From: Microcaldota archaeon
Lineage (GTDB): Archaea; Micrarchaeota; Micrarchaeia; Anstonellales; Bilamarchaeaceae
Length of the DNA stretch: 20,552 nucleotides
Direction: 5' to 3'
Assembly (NCBI GenBank): GCA_030668565.1
Contig: DAOVFD010000003.1
Span: 1-20,552 of the forward strand
Shown: positions 7,123-13,721 of the stretch, piece after piece
Numbering within the stretch: the stretch's first letter is position 1
How the letters are laid out: each line of letters begins with the position of its first letter
Made by a program: the position numbers and the translations under genes
The notes under the pieces: generated by a model
What the model saw: only the letters and a program-made list of their open reading frames with translations
Databases searched by the model: none
What the model was told of the DNA's origin: nothing

Positions 7123-9372
7123 ATGGAATTAAGATTTAAGAACGAGAGGAAGGATTCTTTTGATGTTGAAAGAGAAGGAGTAAAGAAAGAAAAATGGTAT
7201 AACAAATTATGGGATGTTGCTGCAAATATCGGAAAGACAGCAGCAAAAGTCGCATGCATAGTTACTGTTCCCGTAATAGTTGCATCTTGTACATGTAATA
7301 GGATTGAACTCGAAGGAGATGCACACAGCCGCCCGGATGTTGCTGATGTTTCACACGAAGACGCACCAGATATTCATGACGCAGTTGGTGAAGATATAAC
7401 TCATGAAGATGTCATTGAAGACGGAATACCGTGCGAAGTGGAGGACGTTCCGGAAATGGAGATTCCAGCACCGTGCGAAAATCTTACCGAAAGATATGAG
7501 CTGAACAACCTTATCGGGGATTATCTTAACAGACGTTTGGATGACCGAGGCGATAATGTTTCAGGAGATTCTGATGCAGAGTATTTCATTGGAGGTTCTG
7601 ATGTATCTGAGAATGCAAATCCGTTCACTGATGGTGAAGGCGGAAACATTGGACCTTCGGAAACTTTTATGCATAGGATTAGTGGGACTGATCTTGTTCC
7701 GCTTGCAGATACTACTGTTGTTGATGATAGTGCTGCGAAAACATACAATGAAAGCCAGAACATATGGGTAAGGGGCAGTAGCTATTATTCTGATACTCTT
7801 GATGATGTCACCGGAGATGTTCGATTTGTTGCATATACGATGAAATTCAGCGGAGTTTCTAATGATTTTGGAATTCCTGTTTGTACTACTCCTGTAGAAG
7901 GGAATTATGCACATTGTACAAGCAGTGCGGAAGATGCAAATTATGATTATTCGACAGAATTGCACAAAGTCAGGATACAATTTCTAGGCAGTGAATGGCT
8001 CATTACAGAGTTGTCGCCGCCAGTTGTAAGTGTAACGAATGAAATCAAAGTACAGAACGGCGGTTATGTCAAACTCGGAAAAGAAAGAATAGGTGGAATA
8101 GTTGACAAAGAGGAATCTCTTCTTGTTGACTGCTTATGGTTCAGGCTTGATGATATTGAAGAGCATGACGGTACTCCCGCAGCAGTCATTTCAGTGCTTG
8201 ATGAATATGGAAATATCCTTAAGAGAAACAAGGTCTTTCCAGGACAGACAAAGGAATTCAACATCGAGGGAAGGATATACAGATTACACGTCTGGAATGT
8301 TGCTCCTGGTTATACATTCAGAGCTGTCTGGGCCGATATGTCCATATTTTCTGATGAAATAAAAGTCGAAGACGGTCAGCACCTTGACCCTGATTATGAC
8401 AGGTTCCGTGACTGGGAGGGAGTTGTTGGCTGGAAGAATAAGGATGCTGCTGCGATACATGCAAACTTCCAGGCGGACCACCTAAGGACAATCGGTGTTT
8501 ATGCCGATGATGTAGCAGATATTTCAAGTAGTGGGGATGTGAGACTACCTAAGGGAGAAGGTTTCAACTTCCCATACGCTGAGTTATCCTTGTGCTATGA
8601 TGGACTTGATATTACTGATGTAGAGAGGAGTGAACTTACTTTTGAGTTAGCACCTGTAGCAACGATTCATCTTGGTGAAGTTTTTGACAGTGCTAGTGGT
8701 TCATTTGCTGATTGCGAGATCACACCACCTTTCGTGGTAATCAGGTCTGATATACCTCTTTTTGCAATTGATTTGGGTGCTGAAAACAATTTGGCATACG
8801 TAGCCACAAACGGCGCTCAATGCGATGAACCAATTGGAAGCCTTGAATCTGGCGCGCTTTTCATGAAACTTAGCCCGTCAAGCGACCAGTATGCTGTACA
8901 GGAATATAATACTGACAGAATGATGCCAGCGATTAGAATCTCCCTCTCTCCTGATGAATTTATGGGAAGCATCTCATGGGGCAAATGGGATGATGGAGCA
9001 ATGGATTCAATCAACGATCCTGAAAGAGAAGTTGATTTGAGACCCGAATTTGTGTTCAGAGTAGCTGAGGGCACACACTATGCCGAACGCTCTGAAGATT
9101 ATGCGTTCATATATTTCGCAACCACCGGCGATTCATTCAATCTTGACGTAAACTATATCGATGCGGGTAGTGAACCAGTGTTCAGGAGTGATAACTTGGT
9201 TTACCAGTGGGCAGGACCGGTTAATGAAAGACGTACCTTTTCTTTCATAGAAGAAGGGACAATAACAGAAAGAGGCTCTGTGTTTGCTTCTATAGATGAC
9301 ACGCAGGTAGTTTACTATATTGCGGATAGGGTAGCATACTCAGTTTACTACGTAGGCATCAGGGAATACTAA
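7123..9372 (+). CDS. Large surface lipoprotein, S-layer-like beta-rich ectodomain
   Basis: From the ATG at 7123 the protein has 749 residues. Unusually, about 40 charged residues (MELRFKNERKDSF...) precede the hydrophobic segment VACIVTVPVIVASC, which ends in a lipobox-like VASC; a CTCN follows. Next comes an acidic linker rich in D, V, H and E (DVADVSHEDAPDIHD), then about 600 residues of beta-rich sequence with few cysteines and many aromatic and acidic residues. Stretches such as EIKVQNGGYVKLG and GEGFNFPYAELSLCYDGLDI recall S-layer-type proteins of archaea, but I do not recognise a named family. The gene follows the Cys-rich surface protein by 68 bases, so the two may serve the same surface structure. 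Confidence 0.75.
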   Translation: MELRFKNERKDSFDVEREGVKKEKWYNKLWDVAANIGKTAAKVACIVTVPVIVASCTCNRIELEGDAHSRPDVADVSHEDAPDIHDAVGEDITHEDVIEDGIPCEVEDVPEMEIPAPCENLTERYELNNLIGDYLNRRLDDRGDNVSGDSDAEYFIGGSDVSENANPFTDGEGGNIGPSETFMHRISGTDLVPLADTTVVDDSAAKTYNESQNIWVRGSSYYSDTLDDVTGDVRFVAYTMKFSGVSNDFGIPVCTTPVEGNYAHCTSSAEDANYDYSTELHKVRIQFLGSEWLITELSPPVVSVTNEIKVQNGGYVKLGKERIGGIVDKEESLLVDCLWFRLDDIEEHDGTPAAVISVLDEYGNILKRNKVFPGQTKEFNIEGRIYRLHVWNVAPGYTFRAVWADMSIFSDEIKVEDGQHLDPDYDRFRDWEGVVGWKNKDAAAIHANFQADHLRTIGVYADDVADISSSGDVRLPKGEGFNFPYAELSLCYDGLDITDVERSELTFELAPVATIHLGEVFDSASGSFADCEITPPFVVIRSDIPLFAIDLGAENNLAYVATNGAQCDEPIGSLESGALFMKLSPSSDQYAVQEYNTDRMMPAIRISLSPDEFMGSISWGKWDDGAMDSINDPEREVDLRPEFVFRVAEGTHYAERSEDYAFIYFATTGDSFNLDVNYIDAGSEPVFRSDNLVYQWAGPVNERRTFSFIEEGTITERGSVFASIDDTQVVYYIADRVAYSVYYVGIREY

Positions 9373-9394
9373 TCCCTTCTTTTTAGAAACACAG

Positions 9395-10651
9395 TTATGC
9401 CGACAGCGCCCATTTCCATGCCGCCACTACCTGGATTTTTTTCCCTTCTTTTTCAATTTCTCTTTCCTGGTCGTAGGTGATTATCGTGCCTTTCTCGAGT
9501 TTGCAGGCGTCCATCGCCTCTATGATCCCTTTAGTCTCTCTCCCTTCGTTTTCTTCGTTCAAATCGTATGCCACCTGCACTGCTTCCCTGCCTTCTACTA
9601 TGAAGTCGCATTCCTTTTTGCCTTGGTAATAACCTACCTTTTTTCCTTTTTTTATGAATTCGGTAAATACGAGATTCTCTAAAAGAAGGCCGAGGTCCTC
9701 CTTGACTTCAAACATCTTTATGTACCCATTGTCCACGAAATAGCGTTTCTTTCTCTCCTGCCTGGCAACTGATTTTGCGAAGTGCTGGCATGGAATTGCA
9801 AGAAAAGCTTCTTCCAGATATCCAATGTATTTTTCTACCGTGTTTGGGCCGACTTCTATGCCAGCATTCTTCAGCGAGGCATAAATCGCCCTTGGCGTGA
9901 TTATATTCCCTATGTTCTCCCTCAACTTCTTTATTATGAATTTTAGTGCAGTTTCATTCCCAAGCCCTTTTTTAGCTACCAGATCCTTGTAAAAAACCAG
10001 ATTGAAGTAGGTTTTAATTACCTTTATCTTGTTGTCTCCCTCGGAGAAAAAAGCCGCCTCCGGGAAGCCGCCGTAAAGCAAATATTCGTCGAAATATTTT
10101 TTTAGCTTAAATCTTTCTTTGGAATAAAAATATTCCTTTTTCATCTCCATCTTCTTGAATGTAAGGAACTCCTTGAAATCCAGGGGGTATATCTCAGTTT
10201 CAAGGAATCTTCCACCAAGTCTCTTGGCTATTTCCCTGCTCAATAATTCTGAATTTGAGCCGGTGGCTACCACCTTATAAGTGTCATCGGCAAGCCGTCT
10301 TATGAACTTTTCCCAGCCGGTAACATTTTGTATTTCGTCAAGAAAAATTATCGGTTTCTTATCGCGCATCTCGTGGTACGCTTCGAGTATCAGGTCCAGT
10401 TGCTCTTTTTTGAAGCCGGAAAGCCGTTCATCTTCAAAATTGATATAAAGAAAATCCTGCTTCTCTGCGCCTTTTTTCATTATCGCATCACGCATTTCGT
10501 ATATCGTATAACTCTTGCCAGCTCTTCTGGGTCCTATTATTACAATTGAGGACTTTGCCATTGCAAGCTCTTCCGTGATTTTTTTCCTCGGTACGTACGA
10601 GACGTCCTTGTCCCAGAATTCCGCGATAATCTTTTTTATTATCTCCTTCAT
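9395..10651 (-). CDS. AAA-type ATPase of the AAA_14/DUF4143 family
   Basis: This 418-residue P-loop protein has Walker A GPRRAGKS (40-47), Walker B IIFLDEIQN (101-109), a sensor ATGSNS (129-134), the family block LGGRFLETEIYPLDFKEFL (145-163) and LLYGGFPEA (191-199). The C-terminal part matches DUF4143, with YFVDNGYI and a restriction-endonuclease-like end (KKECDFIVEG, then VQVAY). The family is expanded in archaea and many anaerobic bacteria; cellular role is not established. The ATG at 10651 is chosen because a TATA box lies 27 bases upstream, giving a leaderless mRNA. Four tandem repeats cover the promoter and begin on the start codon itself. The gene stands alone, convergent with the lipoprotein gene. 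Confidence 0.9.
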   Translation of the reverse strand: MKEIIKKIIAEFWDKDVSYVPRKKITEELAMAKSSIVIIGPRRAGKSYTIYEMRDAIMKKGAEKQDFLYINFEDERLSGFKKEQLDLILEAYHEMRDKKPIIFLDEIQNVTGWEKFIRRLADDTYKVVATGSNSELLSREIAKRLGGRFLETEIYPLDFKEFLTFKKMEMKKEYFYSKERFKLKKYFDEYLLYGGFPEAAFFSEGDNKIKVIKTYFNLVFYKDLVAKKGLGNETALKFIIKKLRENIGNIITPRAIYASLKNAGIEVGPNTVEKYIGYLEEAFLAIPCQHFAKSVARQERKKRYFVDNGYIKMFEVKEDLGLLLENLVFTEFIKKGKKVGYYQGKKECDFIVEGREAVQVAYDLNEENEGRETKGIIEAMDACKLEKGTIITYDQEREIEKEGKKIQVVAAWKWALSA

Positions 10652-10672
10652 GTATTACCGATGATACAAAAA
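10651..10672 (-). repeat. Promoter repeat copy 1 (touches the ATPase start codon)
   Basis: Copy 1 of a 22-bp unit with consensus TGTAYTAYCNAYGATACA followed by A residues (plus strand). The ends TGTAT and ATACA are inverted repeats. Its first base is the first base of the ATPase start codon, so the unit fills the space between the TATA box and the predicted transcription start. Confidence 0.85.
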
Positions 10673-10673
10673 C

Positions 10674-10682
10674 TTTATAAAT
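10674..10682 (-). promoter_or_regulatory. TATA box of the ATPase gene
   Basis: ATTTATAAA on the minus strand is centred 27 bases before the A of the ATG. It occupies the spacer between repeat copies 1 and 2, so anything bound to those copies would flank or block TBP. Confidence 0.65.
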
Positions 10683-10683
10683 A

Positions 10684-10705
10684 TGTACTATCTATGATAC
10701 AAAAA
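10684..10705 (-). repeat. Promoter repeat copy 2
   Basis: Starts 33 bases after copy 1, begins TGTACTATCTATGATACA and ends in five A residues. It lies immediately upstream of the TATA box, where the BRE and activator or repressor contacts are expected. Confidence 0.85.
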
Positions 10706-10716
10706 TAGCAAAAATT

Positions 10717-10738
10717 TGTATTATCCATGATACAAAAA
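10717..10738 (-). repeat. Promoter repeat copy 3
   Basis: Starts 33 bases after copy 2 and begins TGTATTATCCATGATACA with the same A tail. It differs from copies 1 and 2 at two positions each. Confidence 0.85.
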
Positions 10739-10748
10739 TCATGAAATA

Positions 10749-10770
10749 TGTACTACCGACGATACGGATT
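10749..10770 (-). repeat. Promoter repeat copy 4 (diverged)
   Basis: Starts 32 bases after copy 3 and begins TGTACTACCGACGATACG. The left part is conserved but the A tail is lost, so this is the most diverged, outermost copy. Confidence 0.75.
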
Positions 10771-10880
10771 TTACCCCCAGCGAGGTCGTCTTCGATATCG
10801 CCAACAGGATGGCTACTTCATCTTCTACATCGGCAAGAAGGAGTAGCTTTCTTTCCTTCTTCTCTTTTTCCGGCTTCTTA
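10771..10880. other. Intergenic stretch between the repeats and alba, no gene seen
   Basis: No credible gene is visible. Open frames on both strands lack starts or break. Two plus-strand frames, read together across one shift, give SEVVFDIANR then GYFIFYIGKKE and a stop, so the stretch might be the tail of a decayed gene; this is weak. From about 10845 the plus strand becomes T/C-rich. Confidence 0.3.
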
Positions 10881-10883
10881 GAA

Positions 10884-10915
10884 ACATTTAAATTCCTTCA
10901 TGGTTCATATAAAAC
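10884..10915 (+). promoter_or_regulatory. Promoter region of alba
   Basis: Two TATA-like boxes are present: ACATTTAAAT at 10884-10893 and TTCATATAAAAC at 10904-10915. The second would start transcription near 10937-10940 and leave a leader of about 30 bases carrying the AGGTGA site at 10957-10962. Which box is used cannot be decided by reading. Confidence 0.45.
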
Positions 10916-10967
10916 GGAGAGGCATATTCATTGACTACTAACTAACAACTATACAAAGGTGAAAACA

Positions 10968-11339
10968 ATGGCAGAAGAAGAGAAAAAAGAGGAAGTAACG
11001 GAAGTTAAGGAAGCGCCTGCAGCAACAGAAGCGCCTGCAAAAGCTGAAGCACCTGCAAGAAGAGGCGGAGACGACAACGTAGTTTTTGTAGGAAAGAAGG
11101 GCGCCATGGGATACGTTTTGGCTGTTGTAACACAGTTCAACAACGGTGCAAAGGAAGTGGCTATAAAAGCAAGGGGAAAACTTATTTCCAGGGCTGTCGA
11201 TGTAGCCGAGATAGTAAGAAACAGATTCATGCCCGATGCGAAACTCAAGGATATCATCATAGCCACAGAGGAACTGACCTCTGAAGACGGCTCAATGAAC
11301 AAAGTCTCGGCAATTGAAATAACTCTTTCAAAAGAGTAA
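10968..11339 (+). CDS. albA: Alba chromatin protein with acidic/alanine-rich N-terminal extension
   Basis: The folded part (from about residue 37) is a typical Alba: NVVFVGKKGAMGYVLAVVTQFN, with the lysine pair that contacts nucleic acid, then KEVAIKARGKLISRAVDVAEIVRNRF and a final beta strand AIEITLSKE. Alba dimers coat DNA and RNA in archaea. An unusual extension of about 35 residues precedes it, built of E/K runs and repeated EAPA units. The start is set at ATG 10968 because AGGTGA lies five bases before it; the GTG at 10959 is part of that ribosome site. A T-rich tract follows the stop. Confidence 0.95.
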   Translation: MAEEEKKEEVTEVKEAPAATEAPAKAEAPARRGGDDNVVFVGKKGAMGYVLAVVTQFNNGAKEVAIKARGKLISRAVDVAEIVRNRFMPDAKLKDIIIATEELTSEDGSMNKVSAIEITLSKE

Positions 11340-11361
11340 TTTTTTTCTTTTTTTATTTTTG
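11340..11361 (+). terminator. T-tract terminator after alba
   Basis: Directly after the stop there are about 20 bases that are nearly all T, with single C, A and G interruptions. Such tracts end transcription in archaea without needing a hairpin, and a highly expressed gene such as alba would be expected to have one. Confidence 0.7.
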
Positions 11362-11362
11362 T

Positions 11363-11387
11363 ATTGGAAATCCTATCGGTTTCCAAT
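11363..11387 (+). repeat. Hairpin 1 between alba and the DUF92 gene
   Basis: ATTGGAAA at 11363-11370 pairs perfectly with TTTCCAAT at 11380-11387 around a nine-base loop, which can pair two further positions. It lies after the alba T tract and before a second, separate hairpin. Confidence 0.6.
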
Positions 11388-11389
11388 GC

Positions 11390-11412
11390 GGACAAAATTT
11401 TCAATTTTGTCC
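11390..11412 (+). repeat. Hairpin 2 between alba and the DUF92 gene
   Basis: GGACAAAATT at 11390-11399 pairs perfectly over 10 bp with AATTTTGTCC at 11403-11412 around a TTC loop. It ends 16 bases before the DUF92 start, so it would be in the leader of that mRNA if transcription starts upstream. Confidence 0.7.
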
Positions 11413-11428
11413 TACTTGAGTGGTTCTT

Positions 11429-12046
11429 ATGAGAGTACTGGACAGGGGAGGAGTGATATTAGCTATATCAATGGGAATTATAATATTCGTTTACGGCGGA
11501 CTTGATTATCTTATTCTGATGCTTTCTTTTCTCATGCTTGGGATTATAGCAACAAGATACGAGCACAACATAAAGAGGAACATGGGCATATACGAGCATG
11601 AGCGCGGATGGGAAAACGTTCTCTCAAACGGACTGATGCCCACAATACTTGCTTTCTTATCTCCATACATAGGTCCGGTTCCGTTTATAGCATCGCTTGC
11701 AGCCACTACTTCAGATACCTTTGCATCCGAAATAGGTGTTCTTGGAAAAGGCAAGCCGGTTTCTCTTGAAAATCTGAAGGAGGTAAAACCGGGGACAAGC
11801 GGTGCCATGAGTGTTATTGGAACTGTGGCCTCACTTGTTGGTGCGACGGTTCTTGGCGTAATAGCATTCTTCCTGTTTTCAATAGACCCGGGGCAGGTAC
11901 TTTTGGTAAGCATTGCAGGGTTCTTCGGTTCATTTGCAGATACTTTATTCGGTATACTTGAGGAAAAGGGAATAGGAACAAAGGGAACTACAAACTTTAT
12001 ATGCTCTGCTGTCGGTGGTTTAATAGGATTTCTGTTCATAAGGTGA
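11429..12046 (+). CDS. DUF92 integral membrane protein (VTE6/COG1836-like)
   Basis: The protein of 205 residues shows the DUF92 hallmarks: RGWENVLSNGLMPT, ATTSDTFASEIGVLGKGKPV, KPGTSGAMSVIGT and GSFADTLFG, within about six membrane spans. The characterised plant member VTE6 phosphorylates phytyl phosphate, so an isoprenoid-phosphate kinase role is a reasonable but untested idea here. The ATG at 11429 is chosen; an in-frame GTG at 11420 lies inside the possible ribosome site GAGTGG. The stop is followed four bases later by the nucleotidyltransferase start, whose GGTGA site overlaps this stop, so the two form an operon. Confidence 0.88.
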   Translation: MRVLDRGGVILAISMGIIIFVYGGLDYLILMLSFLMLGIIATRYEHNIKRNMGIYEHERGWENVLSNGLMPTILAFLSPYIGPVPFIASLAATTSDTFASEIGVLGKGKPVSLENLKEVKPGTSGAMSVIGTVASLVGATVLGVIAFFLFSIDPGQVLLVSIAGFFGSFADTLFGILEEKGIGTKGTTNFICSAVGGLIGFLFIR

Positions 12047-12050
12047 AAAT

Positions 12051-12752
12051 ATGAAAACGTTCATACTTGCTGGTGGTGAAGGAACAAGGCTCAGGCCCTA
12101 TACATACAAGGTGCCAAAACCCATGCTTCCGATAGGTGACGATAAGAAGCCGATTCTTTATTATGTTATCAAAAACCTGAAAAGAAACGGACTCACAGAC
12201 TGCATAATAACTGCCGGGTATATGTATGAGAAGATAGAGGAATATTTCGGTGATGGAAGCAAATTCGGGGTAAAAATCGAGTATGCTATAGAAAAAGAGA
12301 AGATGAATACTGCCGGCTCTATTTTACCTCTTAAAGACAAAGTGGATTCCACCTTTGTTGTTGTGATGGGGGACCACATAACAAACATAGACCTGAAAGA
12401 AATGATTGAACATCATAAGAAAAGCGGATGTATTGCAACGATTGCTTTGCTTAAGGGAAAAATACCCCTGGAATACGGGGTTGCTGAAGTAAAGGACGGG
12501 GCAGTTGTGAAGTTCAAGGAAAAACCTTTGATTGAAAATCTCTACAATGTAGCAATCTATGTTTTTGAGCCCAAAATATTTGATTATATAAAAGAGAAAG
12601 AGGATTTTGCAAAAAACGTCTTTCCCAGATTGCTGGAGTCGGGAGAGAAGATAAATGCCTATGTTTTTGAAAAACTCTGGCATGATATAGGCAGGGTTGT
12701 GGACTACGAAAAACTGAACAAGGAATTAAAGATGAAAGAAATCTACAGGTAA
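12051..12752 (+). CDS. Sugar-1-phosphate nucleotidyltransferase
   Basis: The 233-residue enzyme joins a sugar-1-phosphate to an NTP to give an activated NDP-sugar. The nucleotide-binding signature LAGGEGTRLRPYTYKVPKPM lies at the N terminus, followed by VMGDH (metal-binding Asp), an EYGVAEV turn, FKEKP and LWHDIGRVVDY. It is a single Rossmann-like domain with no C-terminal left-handed beta helix, so it is not a bifunctional GlmU-type enzyme. Substrate (glucose, mannose or GlcNAc derivatives) cannot be told from sequence. It is the second gene of an operon with DUF92 and converges with, and overlaps by 10 bases, the sugar-phosphate transferase gene. Confidence 0.92.
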   Translation: MKTFILAGGEGTRLRPYTYKVPKPMLPIGDDKKPILYYVIKNLKRNGLTDCIITAGYMYEKIEEYFGDGSKFGVKIEYAIEKEKMNTAGSILPLKDKVDSTFVVVMGDHITNIDLKEMIEHHKKSGCIATIALLKGKIPLEYGVAEVKDGAVVKFKEKPLIENLYNVAIYVFEPKIFDYIKEKEDFAKNVFPRLLESGEKINAYVFEKLWHDIGRVVDYEKLNKELKMKEIYR

Positions 12753-13717
12753 AGGGCAAGAACAACAATCCCGATTATCACTTCTATTCCTATGAAAAAC
12801 AGAACCAGATTCACTTCCGAAATTCCCCTGAAAACTTTCATTGCAAGCTGTGCAAGCCCCCTTATTCTCCCTTCAAGCGCATATAATTTTCCCATCCTGT
12901 ATTCTCCCCACCATTTGCTGCTCGGGAATTTTTTGTAGGCCTTTATGAAGAAGTCGGCAACATAGGGAATCATCAGAATGGCGCCTGCAGTCTCCATATT
13001 TCCTATTATAACTCCGCTTGCAAGAATAGCACCTATCGTAAGGTTTCCGACATCTCCCGGGAATACCTTTGCAGGATACCAGTTGAAAAACAGGAATGCA
13101 AGAAGAGAACCCAGAATCGGTACAAAGAGTATTGCCATTTCAGCAGAACCATGTGCTATTGCTATGAATGCCATCACCGCAAACATTACAGAACCCATTC
13201 CTGCCTCAAGTCCGTTGAATCCCGCGAACATGTTGGAGAGGTTTGAAGCCACCGCAACTCCTATCGGAACAAGGACAATGACATAGATTATCCCGAAATC
13301 AATATTTCCTATAAAGGGAATTACCATCTCAGTGCTCCCGACAGCGCTTACTGCAATAAGAGGAACTGCAGCAAACAACGGCAGAAAAGCCTTCGCATAT
13401 TGAGGAACGTCAAGAAGGTCGTCTACTATTCCTATTAATGCAAGCGAGTGAATGGTTATCACTGCGGCAAGGACATGAACAAGGTTGAAATCGAAATCAA
13501 AAAACGTATTGAAGAATATTGCAAGAAGCACACCGGCAGTGAACCCTGCCACTATTGCGATTCCACCCATCTCCGCAACTTCCGGTCTGTCAGGTTTATT
13601 TACATCCCTTCCGACTATGTTGAAACGTTTCAGTCTTGGAACAAGAATCTTGGTAAAAAAGAAAGTGACGATAAATGAAAAAATTCCGAATATAAAATAA
13701 ACGATTAGCCCGTTCAT
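12743..13717 (-). CDS. Polyprenyl-phosphate GlcNAc-1-phosphate transferase-like (MraY/WecA/Alg7 family)
   Basis: This 324-residue protein with about ten membrane spans carries the family signatures: DVNKPDRPEVAEMGGIAI (38-55), the acidic pair D99 D100 in GIVDDLLD, NMFAGFNGLEAG (162-173) and VFPGDVGNLTIGA (218-230). Members move a sugar-1-phosphate from a UDP-sugar to a polyprenyl phosphate, the first step in building lipid-linked glycans; in archaea this feeds N-glycosylation or surface polysaccharide. It follows the HMG-CoA reductase gene by only four bases, so one transcript would make both an isoprenoid-pathway enzyme and an enzyme that uses an isoprenoid carrier. Exact sugar is unknown. 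Confidence 0.9.
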   Translation of the reverse strand: MNGLIVYFIFGIFSFIVTFFFTKILVPRLKRFNIVGRDVNKPDRPEVAEMGGIAIVAGFTAGVLLAIFFNTFFDFDFNLVHVLAAVITIHSLALIGIVDDLLDVPQYAKAFLPLFAAVPLIAVSAVGSTEMVIPFIGNIDFGIIYVIVLVPIGVAVASNLSNMFAGFNGLEAGMGSVMFAVMAFIAIAHGSAEMAILFVPILGSLLAFLFFNWYPAKVFPGDVGNLTIGAILASGVIIGNMETAGAILMIPYVADFFIKAYKKFPSSKWWGEYRMGKLYALEGRIRGLAQLAMKVFRGISEVNLVLFFIGIEVIIGIVVLALYL

Positions 13718-13721
13718 ACTC

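Noticed and set aside
10651..10770. CRISPR array
   Set aside because: There are regular 22-bp repeats, but the spacers are only 10-11 bases, A/T-rich, and hold a TATA box; no cas genes are near. The position on a promoter fits operator sites better.
10740..10895. Small minus-strand gene reading ...LLLLADVEDEVAILLAISKTTSLG
   Set aside because: The frame is open and looks protein-like, but it has no usable start: a stop precedes it and the tempting ATG at 10901 is in another frame that ends after seven codons.
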